A stretch of 64,000 nucleotides of DNA, taken from Spongiibacter thalassae. GTDB lineage: Bacteria > Pseudomonadota > Gammaproteobacteria > Pseudomonadales > Spongiibacteraceae. Shown in pieces: positions 20,152 through 30,546 of this stretch; position 1 is the first letter of the stretch; every line of letters starts with the position of its first letter. The translations under genes and the position numbers were made by a program. The notes under the pieces are model-generated. The model did no database searches, had not been told where the DNA came from, and saw only the letters and a list, made by a program, of their open reading frames with translations. The stretch is taken from assembly GCF_012272835.1 (NCBI RefSeq), contig NZ_JAAWWK010000006.1:124001-188000 (forward strand), written 5' to 3'.

Positions 20152-23100
20152 CTATTTAACCCGGTCGCTTTCCACGTCGAAGATTTTGCGAAAGGACAAC
20201 TGAGGGTCCTGCACACTCCCTGAGAGGTCGTACACCGCGCTGGAAAAACTATCGACCTGCTCCTCGAACACCTTGGTGACCACATAGGCGCCGGCTGCAG
20301 CGGGCAAGCCACCCACCAACGCTGCCATCCACGGCAGATTACTGCCAACCGGCAGCGTCGCCACCAGGCGCATATCCAGTTGCTCGGAAATCAGGTCGAT
20401 ATTGCCCGTCATCTGGAAGCGACTCGACGGACCGACCACATTCAGCGGCGAGGTAAGGTGCATACTCCCGGTGGCGAAACCCAGCTCGCCACTGACATCA
20501 TCAAAGTGAATGCCCTTGCCGAAAACATCGCGAAAATCAAATTTCAAACGGCGCACCAGGTTGGTCATATTGAACACGCTCAGCACCCGCAGCGTACCAC
20601 TGGCGGCATCGGAGCTTTTCAAAAACCGGCCGTCCTTAAAGTGGAAACCGACCCGACCCTGGCTCTTGGCCATCGTCCAGGCGTCAGGCGAGCCCAGCCA
20701 GCCGATGTTCATATCAATGGTGCCGCTGCGGGTTTCCATCACCTTCTCATAGCCCAGCGAACGCAGGGTATCGCCGATGTCCTTGACGCCGAAACGCCCA
20801 CGCAACTGGGAGCGCATCACACCGGTGGTGTCCCGCCACCAATGCAGACTGTTCTCCTGAGTGCCGCTGTCCAGCACGACCCCCATCACCTGCCCCCGCA
20901 AGGACAGGAAATGCGCTCCCTGTTCGTCGCTGCGCAGATTAAAGCCCAAACGCCCGTAATTGCGCGCACCTATCGTCAGCTTATCAACATCGAAGTCCAC
21001 TGCGGGAAGGCTGCTCGGGTCCACCTGGCTCAGCGGTGCCGGGGCGCCGGGCTCTGACTTGGGCAAATCGGCAAGGTTGATCCGCGCAAAATACCCGGCG
21101 ATGGGTTCACCCTCCGCCAGTGGGAAAAACACATCTCCGGCCAATTCGTCAGCCGCGAGATTTATGCTCCAGCCATTATCAGAACTCTGTGCCTGCAGCC
21201 GCAGATCGTTAAGAGGCAGCCCCATCACATCCGCCTCGGCAATGCGAATGCCCTCGACGACTATCGGCATCGACGATGTGCCACCGTGCTTTCCCGCTTG
21301 GCTGGTAAACCGCGTCAAGGTCGGCAGCCACTGGTCTGTGGTGGCAAAATCAAGCGCACCGACGATCGAGACAGCGTTATCCCGCAGCGTTGCCGAGGAC
21401 GATTTACCCACACTCAGCGCAATGGCCGGGCGATCACCGCCAAGACGCGCACGCAGGCGAAACTCATCGCCCAACGACATGGTCAGCGGTGGATCAACAT
21501 CGGCGAAGCGGTAATTCAATACCAAGGGCATTGGTTCCGAGGCGGCCTTGTAAATCGGTTGCGGTAGCTGGATACCCACACCGACCATATTGGAGGTCAC
21601 CTTGACGCCCGGATTTTGCCCACCAGCGGCGAGCTCAAGACGCACCGCCGTGCGGCCGTCAAAGAATGTCAGCGCGGGTTGGTCCAGCCAACGCTGGACA
21701 TCGCGCATATTGACAAAACCCTGAGCGTCCACCGATACCGCTGAACCGGATTGGTGGAGAATAGCGCGTATGGGCTCGCCAAAGAGCTTGGCGCTCAGCG
21801 ACTCGCTGTTCAGTCCTGATTCGGTCTGGTAATGCACTCGACCATCAACCTCGGTCAAGGACAGGTTTAGCTCAGGGAACAGCAACAGGGGCAGGTTCAC
21901 ATCGGCAACAACATTGACCTGTGGCAGCGGCTCACCCTCCAGCGGCATTTCCAGATCAAAGCGAGTAGCAATGCGCCCCTCGCCACGCCAGCTATCAATG
22001 GCCTGCCCACTGAGATCACCGAGTGGAGATTGCCGGAATAATCGCTGCACTGCGGCAAAGGTGGGCGATGCCTTCGCCGAAACTTTCAGCGTTGACTGGC
22101 CGCTCTCCTCACTAATAAGTACGGCGACATCACTGGCGGCGATGCCACTGATGCTGACATCTTCGCCGCTGGCAAGCACCTCACCATTATCCAGCAGCAG
22201 TGTTGCTTTGCCCGCTTGAATTGCCGGCCAGTCGGGCTGAAAGCGCAAATTCAGGTCAGACACGGCCAGCTTCAACTGTACCGACCGGGAGTTCGCTCCC
22301 CCCCCCTCGAGGGCACCGTGGTAGATAAAATCAGCGCGATCGGCGCGGCCGGATTTCACGCTATCGGCAATCCAGGAGCGCAGCCCATCACTGAGGAAAT
22401 AGGGAATAAATTTCTGCCCCTCGCCGAGATCGAGATCCTCCACCGCAACAGCCAAAGTCATTTGCGGCGGGACTTCGGCGTCTTTCTCCAGGGGCAGGCT
22501 CAGGCGAAGCAATGCCGAGTGCCGGGCATCACTGTTGCGCAGGGTAATCGGGCCGCTGTACAGACGCAGTCGCTGATCGGCAATCTCCCAGCGCAACTCC
22601 CCGCGGACATCGCTCAGCGCAAACGCCTCGTGGTAGACATTGGGAAAGTGCAGACTCATCTCGCTGCTGTCGATAAGCAGCTTACCGCCGTCGCGCTGCA
22701 CGTCGATAAATCCCGACAAGCCGGATACCCCTGGTGCCCCATGCCACGGCTCCAGCGACAGGGCTTGCAGCTCACTCTGCAGCGAAAACGCTACTTCTTC
22801 CCGAGTATCCACCACCACCCGCGCATGGCGTAACTCGCCCTTGGCGCCGACGACTTTCAGGGTATTTTGCAATTCCGGGTGCAGCACACCGGCATTGGTC
22901 AGCAATTCGGCACTGGCGTGAAGATCGAGTTGCGGCAGGGCAAATCGCCAGCGATGGCGGTCAGGGTGATCCATCGACAAGCCACTGAGATCGATATGCT
23001 GATCTCGCCACAGAGCGGAAAACTCACTGAAGGCCAGTTGCCAGACACCCCGGTGGTGGCTGCCGCTAAAGCGCATTTCAACGTCGTTAAACACATCGTT

Positions 23101-23943
23101 GCTGCCCCAGGCAACACCGGCAGCCAACTCCGGGGCGCGCAGTATTCCCCGCAAACTTAAACGCCGCCCCTCTCGCCAGCGAAACCATATTTCACCACTG
23201 GCTTCGCTGTTGGCCAGCCCCTCGTGCTCAAACAGGGGAGCCAGTGAGGTCATACTGGCCTGATCCACCACGGCGTAGGTGTTGGCAGAGAATTCCTCGT
23301 CGCGGGGATCGCCTCTGGCTTCGCCGAGGAAGCGAATATCACCGCCACCGTCGGTACTGATCCGACCATAGCTACGGCGAAAAAAACCGTCACCCACCCA
23401 GGAGAAATCTTCGATCCGAGCAGAGGTTTTACGACCATCGGCAAAATGCAGGTTCAGGTGCAACTCATCCATGTCGGCGCGACGCACCGCTAACACGAGA
23501 TCGATCAAGGGATCGATGCCGACCTCATCGGAACCGGCAGACAAGCCCGGCAACGACCAACGACCCTCGGCATTCTGCTCGAGGTAGAGTTCCAATTTGC
23601 CGAGCCTTAACTGGCTCAATCTGGGGCCAACCCCGAGCAGACTGCTGACCGGATCCAGCTCGACAGTGACGCGATCCAACACGATTGCCCCACCGGCAAT
23701 GGTCAGATCCGCAGCGGAAATAATAGGGGATAATCCTGACCAGTTCCCCGTCAGTTGACTCACTGAAAGTGGAATTTCGGTCATGTTCTGCACGTAATCC
23801 ATGATCTCGTGCTGGTAACGAGCCACCAGACCGATGTACTGCCGCCCGAGACTGGCGTACAGCGCCAACAGTACCAGCACCAGCAGCGCACAGGCCCAAA
23901 GCAATTTGTACACTCGGCGAAGGAACTCAGCCACCACAGTCAC
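20152..23943 (-). CDS. yhdP: AsmA-like lipid transport protein YhdP
   Basis: Very large inner-membrane-anchored periplasmic protein (1263 residues) of the YhdP/DUF3971-AsmA family. With TamB and YdbH it moves phospholipids to the outer membrane in E. coli. One N-terminal helix (about residues 12-32, LLWACALLVLVLLALYASL) is followed by a long repeat beta-groove domain (DUF3971) and a C-terminal AsmA-like segment with GTIDMNIGWLGSPDAW. Length and position upstream-to-downstream with rng are as in Pseudomonas. Presence of YhdP and of an isolated MlaC in one window gives both directions of lipid traffic. Confidence 0.92.
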   Translation of the reverse strand: MTVVAEFLRRVYKLLWACALLVLVLLALYASLGRQYIGLVARYQHEIMDYVQNMTEIPLSVSQLTGNWSGLSPIISAADLTIAGGAIVLDRVTVELDPVSSLLGVGPRLSQLRLGKLELYLEQNAEGRWSLPGLSAGSDEVGIDPLIDLVLAVRRADMDELHLNLHFADGRKTSARIEDFSWVGDGFFRRSYGRISTDGGGDIRFLGEARGDPRDEEFSANTYAVVDQASMTSLAPLFEHEGLANSEASGEIWFRWREGRRLSLRGILRAPELAAGVAWGSNDVFNDVEMRFSGSHHRGVWQLAFSEFSALWRDQHIDLSGLSMDHPDRHRWRFALPQLDLHASAELLTNAGVLHPELQNTLKVVGAKGELRHARVVVDTREEVAFSLQSELQALSLEPWHGAPGVSGLSGFIDVQRDGGKLLIDSSEMSLHFPNVYHEAFALSDVRGELRWEIADQRLRLYSGPITLRNSDARHSALLRLSLPLEKDAEVPPQMTLAVAVEDLDLGEGQKFIPYFLSDGLRSWIADSVKSGRADRADFIYHGALEGGGANSRSVQLKLAVSDLNLRFQPDWPAIQAGKATLLLDNGEVLASGEDVSISGIAASDVAVLISEESGQSTLKVSAKASPTFAAVQRLFRQSPLGDLSGQAIDSWRGEGRIATRFDLEMPLEGEPLPQVNVVADVNLPLLLFPELNLSLTEVDGRVHYQTESGLNSESLSAKLFGEPIRAILHQSGSAVSVDAQGFVNMRDVQRWLDQPALTFFDGRTAVRLELAAGGQNPGVKVTSNMVGVGIQLPQPIYKAASEPMPLVLNYRFADVDPPLTMSLGDEFRLRARLGGDRPAIALSVGKSSSATLRDNAVSIVGALDFATTDQWLPTLTRFTSQAGKHGGTSSMPIVVEGIRIAEADVMGLPLNDLRLQAQSSDNGWSINLAADELAGDVFFPLAEGEPIAGYFARINLADLPKSEPGAPAPLSQVDPSSLPAVDFDVDKLTIGARNYGRLGFNLRSDEQGAHFLSLRGQVMGVVLDSGTQENSLHWWRDTTGVMRSQLRGRFGVKDIGDTLRSLGYEKVMETRSGTIDMNIGWLGSPDAWTMAKSQGRVGFHFKDGRFLKSSDAASGTLRVLSVFNMTNLVRRLKFDFRDVFGKGIHFDDVSGELGFATGSMHLTSPLNVVGPSSRFQMTGNIDLISEQLDMRLVATLPVGSNLPWMAALVGGLPAAAGAYVVTKVFEEQVDSFSSAVYDLSGSVQDPQLSFRKIFDVESDRVK

Positions 23944-24027
23944 CCGATAGCAATAACGCAGACAGCGCGATGGCCGGCAGGCACTGTGTCAACACAGCGA
24001 ACCAGCGCTCCCGCGGTCAACGCGCGA

Positions 24028-25503
24028 TCACAGCAGAATGACATCAAACTGTTCCTGGGTATACAGAACTTCCACCTGAAACTGGATACTTGCCCCGATA
24101 AACTCGGCCAGGTCGGCGACGTTTGCCGATTCTTCGTCGACCAGCCGGTCAACCACTTCCTGCGAGGCCAACACCAGCAGGCTTTTGCTTTCGTAGGCCC
24201 GGGCCTCGCGCAGAATCTCACGAAACACTTCGTAACACACCGTTTCAGCGGATTTCAGCGAGCCGCGGCCGTGGCAGTAACGGCATGGCTCACACAGCAC
24301 GTGCTCAAGGCTTTCCCGAGTGCGCTTGCGGGTCATTTCCACCAACCCCAGTTCAGACACCCCGGTAATGCTGGTCTTCGCGTAGTCTTTTTCCATCACC
24401 CGCTCAACCGCGCGCAGCACTTGCCGCCGGTGCTCGGGGTCTTTCATATCGATAAAGTCGATGATGATAATGCCGCCGAGATTGCGCAATCTCAGTTGCC
24501 GTGCAAGGGCAGCGGCCGCTTCGAGGTTGGTTTTGAAAATGGTTTCTTCGAGATTGCGATGACCGACAAAAGCCCCGGTATTCACGTCGATCGTTGTCAT
24601 CGCCTCGGTTTGATCGATAATCAGATAACCGCCGGACTTCAGTTCGACCTTGCGCCCCAGCGCCCGCTGTATTTCATCTTCGACACTGTACAGGTCGAAG
24701 ATCGGCCGTTCACCAGGGTAATACTCGAGCTGGCTGCGAATCTCCGGGAGGTAATCCTTGGCGAATTCGTCCACGCGCTGAAAACTTTCCCGGGAGTCTA
24801 TACGAATTTTTTCCAGCCCGGGCCTGACCAGGTCGCGCATGGTGCGCATGAATAGCGGCAAATCCTCATAGATAATACAAGGTGCCTTGTCGCGATTCAT
24901 CCTCCGCTCCACCGCCAGCCACAAGCGGCGCAGAAAGGCGACGTCCGCCGCCAGCTCTTCCTCCCCCGCTCCCTCCGCCGCCGTGCGCAGAATATAGCCG
25001 TCCTCAGCGGCAGGGTTTTTCTCCTCTTGACCCTCGCCGAGCACCCGCCCCATTAACTCCCGCAGGCGCTGGCGCTCTTCTTCATCGTCGATACGGTGGG
25101 ACACCCCTACGTGGGCCGCTCCCGGCATATAAACCAGGTAGCGCGAAGACACCGACAGACGCGTGCTCAGACGTGCGCCTTTTGTTCCCATCGGGTCCTT
25201 GGTTACCTGCACCGTGAGCTGCTGGCCTTCGCGGATTTTGGTGCGAATATCGGCGTGCTCGCCACCCGGCTGGTCCAGCGCGGCAATATCAGAGGCGTGA
25301 ATAAAACTGGTACGCTCCAGACCAATATCGACAAAAGCGGCTTGCATACCCGGTAGCACACGCACCACCTTGCCCTGATAGATGTTACCGACGATTCCCT
25401 TCGAGCGACTGCGCTCGATATACACTTCCTGTAAAACGCCGTTTTCCACCACAGCGACCCGGGTCTCTGCTGGCGTCACATTAATCAGTATTTCTTCGCT
25501 CAT
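24028..25503 (-). CDS. rng: Ribonuclease G
   Basis: Endoribonuclease that matures the 5' end of 16S rRNA and degrades some mRNAs. The 491-residue product lacks the long C-terminal scaffold of RNase E, which marks it as RNase G. It has an S1 domain (about 35-125), the catalytic aspartates in TTIDVNTGAFVG and IIIIDFIDM, and a CEPCRYCHG zinc-link motif near residue 410. The start overlaps the end of maf by four bases. Confidence 0.95.
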   Translation of the reverse strand: MSEEILINVTPAETRVAVVENGVLQEVYIERSRSKGIVGNIYQGKVVRVLPGMQAAFVDIGLERTSFIHASDIAALDQPGGEHADIRTKIREGQQLTVQVTKDPMGTKGARLSTRLSVSSRYLVYMPGAAHVGVSHRIDDEEERQRLRELMGRVLGEGQEEKNPAAEDGYILRTAAEGAGEEELAADVAFLRRLWLAVERRMNRDKAPCIIYEDLPLFMRTMRDLVRPGLEKIRIDSRESFQRVDEFAKDYLPEIRSQLEYYPGERPIFDLYSVEDEIQRALGRKVELKSGGYLIIDQTEAMTTIDVNTGAFVGHRNLEETIFKTNLEAAAALARQLRLRNLGGIIIIDFIDMKDPEHRRQVLRAVERVMEKDYAKTSITGVSELGLVEMTRKRTRESLEHVLCEPCRYCHGRGSLKSAETVCYEVFREILREARAYESKSLLVLASQEVVDRLVDEESANVADLAEFIGASIQFQVEVLYTQEQFDVILL

Positions 25504-26066
25504 CTGGAAAACCCTACCTGTTTCAGCAGGTCTACCGTTTCATACAGGGGTAAACCGACAACACCGCTGTAGCTGCCGTGGATGCGCTGGACAAAACAAG
25601 CGGCATGGCCCTGAATACCATAACCACCCGCCTTGTCATCTGCCTCGCCGGTGTTGAGGTAATTATTGATTTCGGCGTCGCTCAACGAGGCGAAAAACAC
25701 CTCCGTCTTGGATATCGCCACTCGCAGCGCCTCGCCGTAATGCACACTGACCGCGGTCATCACCTCGTGACTCCGCCCGCTCAGCCGCCGCAGCATCATC
25801 GCAGCATCACCCCGGGAGCTGGGCTTGCCCAGAATTCGCCCATCGACGATTACCGCCGTATCTGCCGCCAACACGCAATCATCCGCTGCGCAGAGGCGAC
25901 TGACCTCGCGACCTTTGGCAATTGCCATCCTCGCCACATAGGCGTTGGGGGCCTCCCCAGGCAGCACCGACTCATCAATGTTTGCCGCACGTACAGTGAA
26001 GCGTAGACCAATCTGCTGCAAAAGGTCTGCACGGCGGGGTGAGGAAGAAGCAAGAATTAAACGCAT
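25500..26066 (-). CDS. maf: Maf/YhdE nucleotide pyrophosphatase
   Basis: Maf-family nucleoside triphosphate pyrophosphatase; the YhdE type acts on dTTP and UTP. The 188 residues include LILASSSPRRADLLQQIG at the start, AADTAVIVDGRILGKP and the C-terminal YSGVVGLPLYETVDLL. YhdE assignment rests on its place between mreD and rng, the typical locus. Four-base overlap with rng and 16 bases to mreD indicate one operon with mreBCD. Confidence 0.93.
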   Translation of the reverse strand: MRLILASSSPRRADLLQQIGLRFTVRAANIDESVLPGEAPNAYVARMAIAKGREVSRLCAADDCVLAADTAVIVDGRILGKPSSRGDAAMMLRRLSGRSHEVMTAVSVHYGEALRVAISKTEVFFASLSDAEINNYLNTGEADDKAGGYGIQGHAACFVQRIHGSYSGVVGLPLYETVDLLKQVGFSR

Positions 26067-26082
26067 TCAGGGCCTGTTAACA

Positions 26083-26565
26083 CTATGACATCAGATGCCG
26101 CTGACACCATGACAGCAGCGGCCGTACCAGCAACCACATCAGCGCGGTGGTCAAGGTCGGAAGAAAAATCAACCAATGGGTGTGCGCTACGCCATTGATA
26201 TTTTGCGCCCATTGATCGACCAGAATTCGAAACAGCTCCAGCAAACCGATCAGAGCCGCTTGCTTGCGCACACTGAACATTCGCAACTGCTGATAGGATA
26301 CTTGCACGATGTAGGCAATCACCGCCAGGGAAAACGCATTCTGCCCAATAACGACCCCGAGCAGTATGTCCTGAATAAAACCGCATACCCAGCACAGTAC
26401 AATACCCACGTGCTCGGGAACAGCCAACAACCAGAACATTAATATCAGCAACAGCCAGTCGGGACGGCTCCAGGCAAGACTGTCATGCAGGGGATAAATA
26501 GCCGCCAGCAAACCCAGGATAATACTGACGGCAATGACCCAAAGGCCGTGATGGGTGGACTCCAT
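26083..26565 (-). CDS. mreD: Rod shape-determining protein MreD
   Basis: Inner-membrane protein of the elongasome that links MreB and MreC to peptidoglycan synthesis. The 160 residues form about five hydrophobic helices (for example LWVIAVSIILGLLAAIYPLH and WLLLILMFWLLAVP), with the RPDWLLLIL and CGFIQDILLG motifs found in MreD proteins. It starts three bases after the mreC stop. Confidence 0.93.
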   Translation of the reverse strand: MESTHHGLWVIAVSIILGLLAAIYPLHDSLAWSRPDWLLLILMFWLLAVPEHVGIVLCWVCGFIQDILLGVVIGQNAFSLAVIAYIVQVSYQQLRMFSVRKQAALIGLLELFRILVDQWAQNINGVAHTHWLIFLPTLTTALMWLLVRPLLSWCQRHLMS

Positions 26566-26568
26566 TGC

Positions 26569-27393
26569 TCACTCCACCTCCGGGCGCTCACTGAAAACCA
26601 GCAGCACATTGCGGCTGCGATCCAGCTCCGCCATGGGTCTAGCACGCACCTCAGCAAAGGGCTTACCGGGGTCTATGGCCACCTGGGTAACTTCGCCCAC
26701 CGGATACCCCGACGGAAAACGTCCGCCCAGACCCGAGCTGACCAGCAAATCTCCCACCTGAATATCGGTGGTCGCCGCCACGTGGGCCAGATTCAGCTCA
26801 TCAATACGCCCGGTGCCCTCGGCAATTGCCCGCAAACCATTGCGGCTCACCCGTACAGGAATCGCATGGGCGCTGTCGGCAATCATCAGCACACGGCTGT
26901 ACATCAGGCCAACATCGATAATCTGGCCGAGCAAGCCCTTGGCGTCGATGACCGGCTGCCCCACAAAAGCGCCGTGACGGCTGCCCTTGTCCACCATCAG
27001 CATATGCCGATTGGGGTCCGAGGCAACGGCGATCACTTCAGCAACCACCACGGTATCGTTTACCCGCTCGGCGGAATTCATCAATTCCCGCAGTCGGACA
27101 TTTTCCGCGCGCAGCTCGATATATTTTTGTAATTTGGCGTTGAGAATCAGGGACTCGGCACGCAGGGCCTGGTTTTCTTCAATCAGCTCCTTGCGGCTGC
27201 TGAACATGCCACGGCTCTGCTCGCTGATTCGGGCAGGCACGTCGACCAACCAGTAGAACGGCACCGACAGGGCCGACAGCTGGGTGCGCAAAGGCGCCAG
27301 GACTTCCAGCCGGGAACCGACCAGAATCAAGACCAGGGACAGGCCACCCAGTAATAAAAGACGGCCCCCTGAGGACGGGGGCTTGGAGAACAC
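26569..27393 (-). CDS. mreC: Rod shape-determining protein MreC
   Basis: Bitopic periplasmic scaffold of the elongasome that activates PBP2/RodA. It has a membrane helix (about residues 10-28), a coiled coil (about 65-105, ELIEENQALRAESLILNA) and a two-barrel periplasmic domain. The given start is GTG at 27393, but that codon lies 17 bases from the only strong ribosome site, AGGAGG at 27411-27416. An AUU codon at 27402 is eight bases from it and gives the N-terminus IKPVFSKPPS, which resembles the M-I-K-P-L-F start I recall for Pseudomonas MreC. An AUU start is therefore likely; see findings. Confidence 0.93.
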   Translation of the reverse strand: MFSKPPSSGGRLLLLGGLSLVLILVGSRLEVLAPLRTQLSALSVPFYWLVDVPARISEQSRGMFSSRKELIEENQALRAESLILNAKLQKYIELRAENVRLRELMNSAERVNDTVVVAEVIAVASDPNRHMLMVDKGSRHGAFVGQPVIDAKGLLGQIIDVGLMYSRVLMIADSAHAIPVRVSRNGLRAIAEGTGRIDELNLAHVAATTDIQVGDLLVSSGLGGRFPSGYPVGEVTQVAIDPGKPFAEVRARPMAELDRSRNVLLVFSERPEVE

Positions 27394-27435
27394 CGGTTTA
27401 ATTGCCGCATCCTCCTGCTGCCACGCAGCTCATTG

Positions 27436-28479
<1,044 letters not shown>

Positions 28480-28709
28480 TTATCACCTTGTACGGTTTTG
28501 GTTAGGACAAAACCGGCTGGCAGGGCAGATTTCCTGTAGAAAACAGTAAGAATTACCCCAAGATTAAAAACTTTGCCACTCTATCAATGGCAGGGATTCA
28601 GGGCAAGGCGCAAATATGATAAGTTTAGCGGCTTTTCTTAGACAGGATCCGGGCAATGCCCCGATCTGCGTTGCGGCGACTTGACGCCGCACTCCAACCG
28701 GGACACGCA

Positions 28710-28997
28710 ATGAGTTTAGCACACAGCGACATCGCCAAGCTGGCCAGATTGGCCCGCATTCAAATTGACGACAGCAGCAGTGAAGAATTGCTCGGTCGAA
28801 TCACCGACATCCTGGGCATGATCGACACCATGCAGGCTGTTGACACCAGCGCGGTCGAGGCAATGGCCAATCCCCACGACGCCCACCAACGACTGCGCGC
28901 CGACGTCGTCACCGAGGAGAATCAGCGCGAACGCTTTCAAGCCATCGCTCCGGCTACGGAAAACGGCCTCTATCTGGTGCCCAAGGTCATCGACTAA
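28710..28997 (+). CDS. gatC: Glutamyl-tRNA(Gln)/aspartyl-tRNA(Asn) amidotransferase subunit C
   Basis: Small subunit that stabilises the GatAB amidotransferase. The 95-residue form from ATG 28710 begins MSLAHSDIAKLARLARIQID, as GatC proteins do, and ends ENGLYLVPKVID. A reading from 28656 adds 18 residues with no family match. The presence of gatCAB beside tRNA-Gln in the same window suggests that Gln-tRNA(Gln) or Asn-tRNA(Asn) is made by transamidation at least in part. Confidence 0.95.
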   Translation: MSLAHSDIAKLARLARIQIDDSSSEELLGRITDILGMIDTMQAVDTSAVEAMANPHDAHQRLRADVVTEENQRERFQAIAPATENGLYLVPKVID

Positions 28998-29080
28998 CCG
29001 GCTACCGCTGCTGCTGACCGCAGGCCTGAAAAACCGGCGCTGCATACTACGCCGCGTCACCCAAAAAGAGAACACACCCC

Positions 29081-30535
29081 ATGCCAAGTTATACGGTTGC
29101 CGACATTATCCGCGGCCTCGATGCCGGTGATTACTCCAGCGAAGAAATCACCCGCCAGTATCTCGACGCCATCGCCGCCCGCGACGGCCAATACAACAGC
29201 TTTATTACCGTCACCCCCGAGTTGGCCATTGCCCAGGCCCAGGCTGCTGACAACGCCCGCGCCAGAGGCGAGTCCTCCCTGCTCGGCGGCGTGCCCATCG
29301 CCCATAAAGACATTTTCTGCACCGACGGCATTCGCACCAGCTGCGCATCGAAAATGCTCGACAACTTTATCGCCCCCTACAATGCCACTGTCGTAGAGAA
29401 AATGGCGGCGGCCGGTGCGGTTACCCTGGGCAAGACCAACCTCGACGAATTCGCCATGGGCTCCTCAAACGAGACCAGCTTTTACGGCCCGGTGCGCAAT
29501 CCCTGGAATCGCGACTGCGTACCCGGTGGCTCATCCGGTGGCAGTGCCGCGGCAGTTGCCGCGGGCCTGGCCCCCGCTGCCACCGGCACCGACACCGGCG
29601 GTTCGATTCGTCAGCCCGCGGCACTCTGCGGACTGACCGGCCTCAAGCCCACCTATGGCCGGGTCTCCCGTTACGGCATGATTGCCTTCGCCTCCAGTCT
29701 CGACCAGGGCGGCCCGATGGCGCGCACCGCCGAGGACTGCGCCATTCTGCTGCAAACCATGGCGGGCTTTGACGAGCGCGACAGCACCAGCATGGATGTA
29801 GCTATTCCCGACTACCGGGCCGCGCTGGACACCGATATGCGCGGCCAGAAAATCGGTATTCCCAAGGAGTATTTCAGCGCCGGCCTCGACCCCGCCATTG
29901 GCGATGCCGTGCACGCGGCCCTCGCCGAGTACCAGAAAATGGGCGCGGAATTGGTGGATATCAGTCTGCCCCACACAGAGCTGGCTGTGCCTTGCTACTA
30001 CGTCATCGCGCCCGCCGAGGCCTCTACCAACCTGTCGCGCTTCGACGGCGTGCGCTACGGCTACCGCTGTGAAAACCCCAGTGACCTCGACGACCTGTAC
30101 ACCCGCAGCCGCGCGGAAGGCTTTGGCGACGAAGTCAAGCGCCGTATTCTGGTTGGCACCTACGCCCTGTCTGCCGGCTTTTACGACGCCTACTACCGCA
30201 AGGCGCAGCAGATTCGCCGCCTGATAAAGCAGGACTTTACCGACGCCTTCCAGCAGGTAGATATCATCGCCGGGCCGACCACCCCCAACCCGGCCTTTGG
30301 CCTGGGCGAAAAGGTGAGCGACCCGGTCACCATGTACCTTGAGGACATCTACACCATCGCGATCAACCTCGCCGGGCTACCCGCTCTGTCTCTGCCCGTC
30401 GGTCTGTGCGATGGCAAACCCGCAGGCCTGCAACTGATCGGCCGCGATTTCGACGAAGCGCGCCTGCTCGCCGCCGCCCACCAATATCAGCAACGCAGCG
30501 ACTGGCACAGCCGCCGCGCGCCGGACTGCGACTGA
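29081..30535 (+). CDS. gatA: Glutamyl-tRNA(Gln)/aspartyl-tRNA(Asn) amidotransferase subunit A
   Basis: Glutaminase subunit that releases ammonia for GatB. The 484-residue protein belongs to the amidase-signature family, with the catalytic Lys76 (AHKDIF), the cis-Ser in the [10 protein letters not shown] loop (about 152) and the nucleophilic Ser in [13 protein letters not shown] (about 175). It follows gatC after 83 bp and precedes gatB by 11 bp. Confidence 0.96.
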   Translation: MPSYTVADIIRGLDAGDYSSEEITRQYLDAIAARDGQYNSFITVTPELAIAQAQAADNARARGESSLLGGVPIAHKDIFCTDGIRTSCASKMLDNFIAPYNATVVEKMAAAGAVTLGKTNLDEFAMGSSNETSFYGPVRNPWNRDCVPGGSSGGSAAAVAAGLAPAATGTDTGGSIRQPAALCGLTGLKPTYGRVSRYGMIAFASSLDQGGPMARTAEDCAILLQTMAGFDERDSTSMDVAIPDYRAALDTDMRGQKIGIPKEYFSAGLDPAIGDAVHAALAEYQKMGAELVDISLPHTELAVPCYYVIAPAEASTNLSRFDGVRYGYRCENPSDLDDLYTRSRAEGFGDEVKRRILVGTYALSAGFYDAYYRKAQQIRRLIKQDFTDAFQQVDIIAGPTTPNPAFGLGEKVSDPVTMYLEDIYTIAINLAGLPALSLPVGLCDGKPAGLQLIGRDFDEARLLAAAHQYQQRSDWHSRRAPDCD

Positions 30536-30546
30536 GGAGCAACAAC

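Noticed and set aside
23809-24855. Open frame on the plus strand across the yhdP/rng junction (348 codons)
   Set aside because: Antisense to two well-identified genes and composed of His/Gln-rich shadow sequence.
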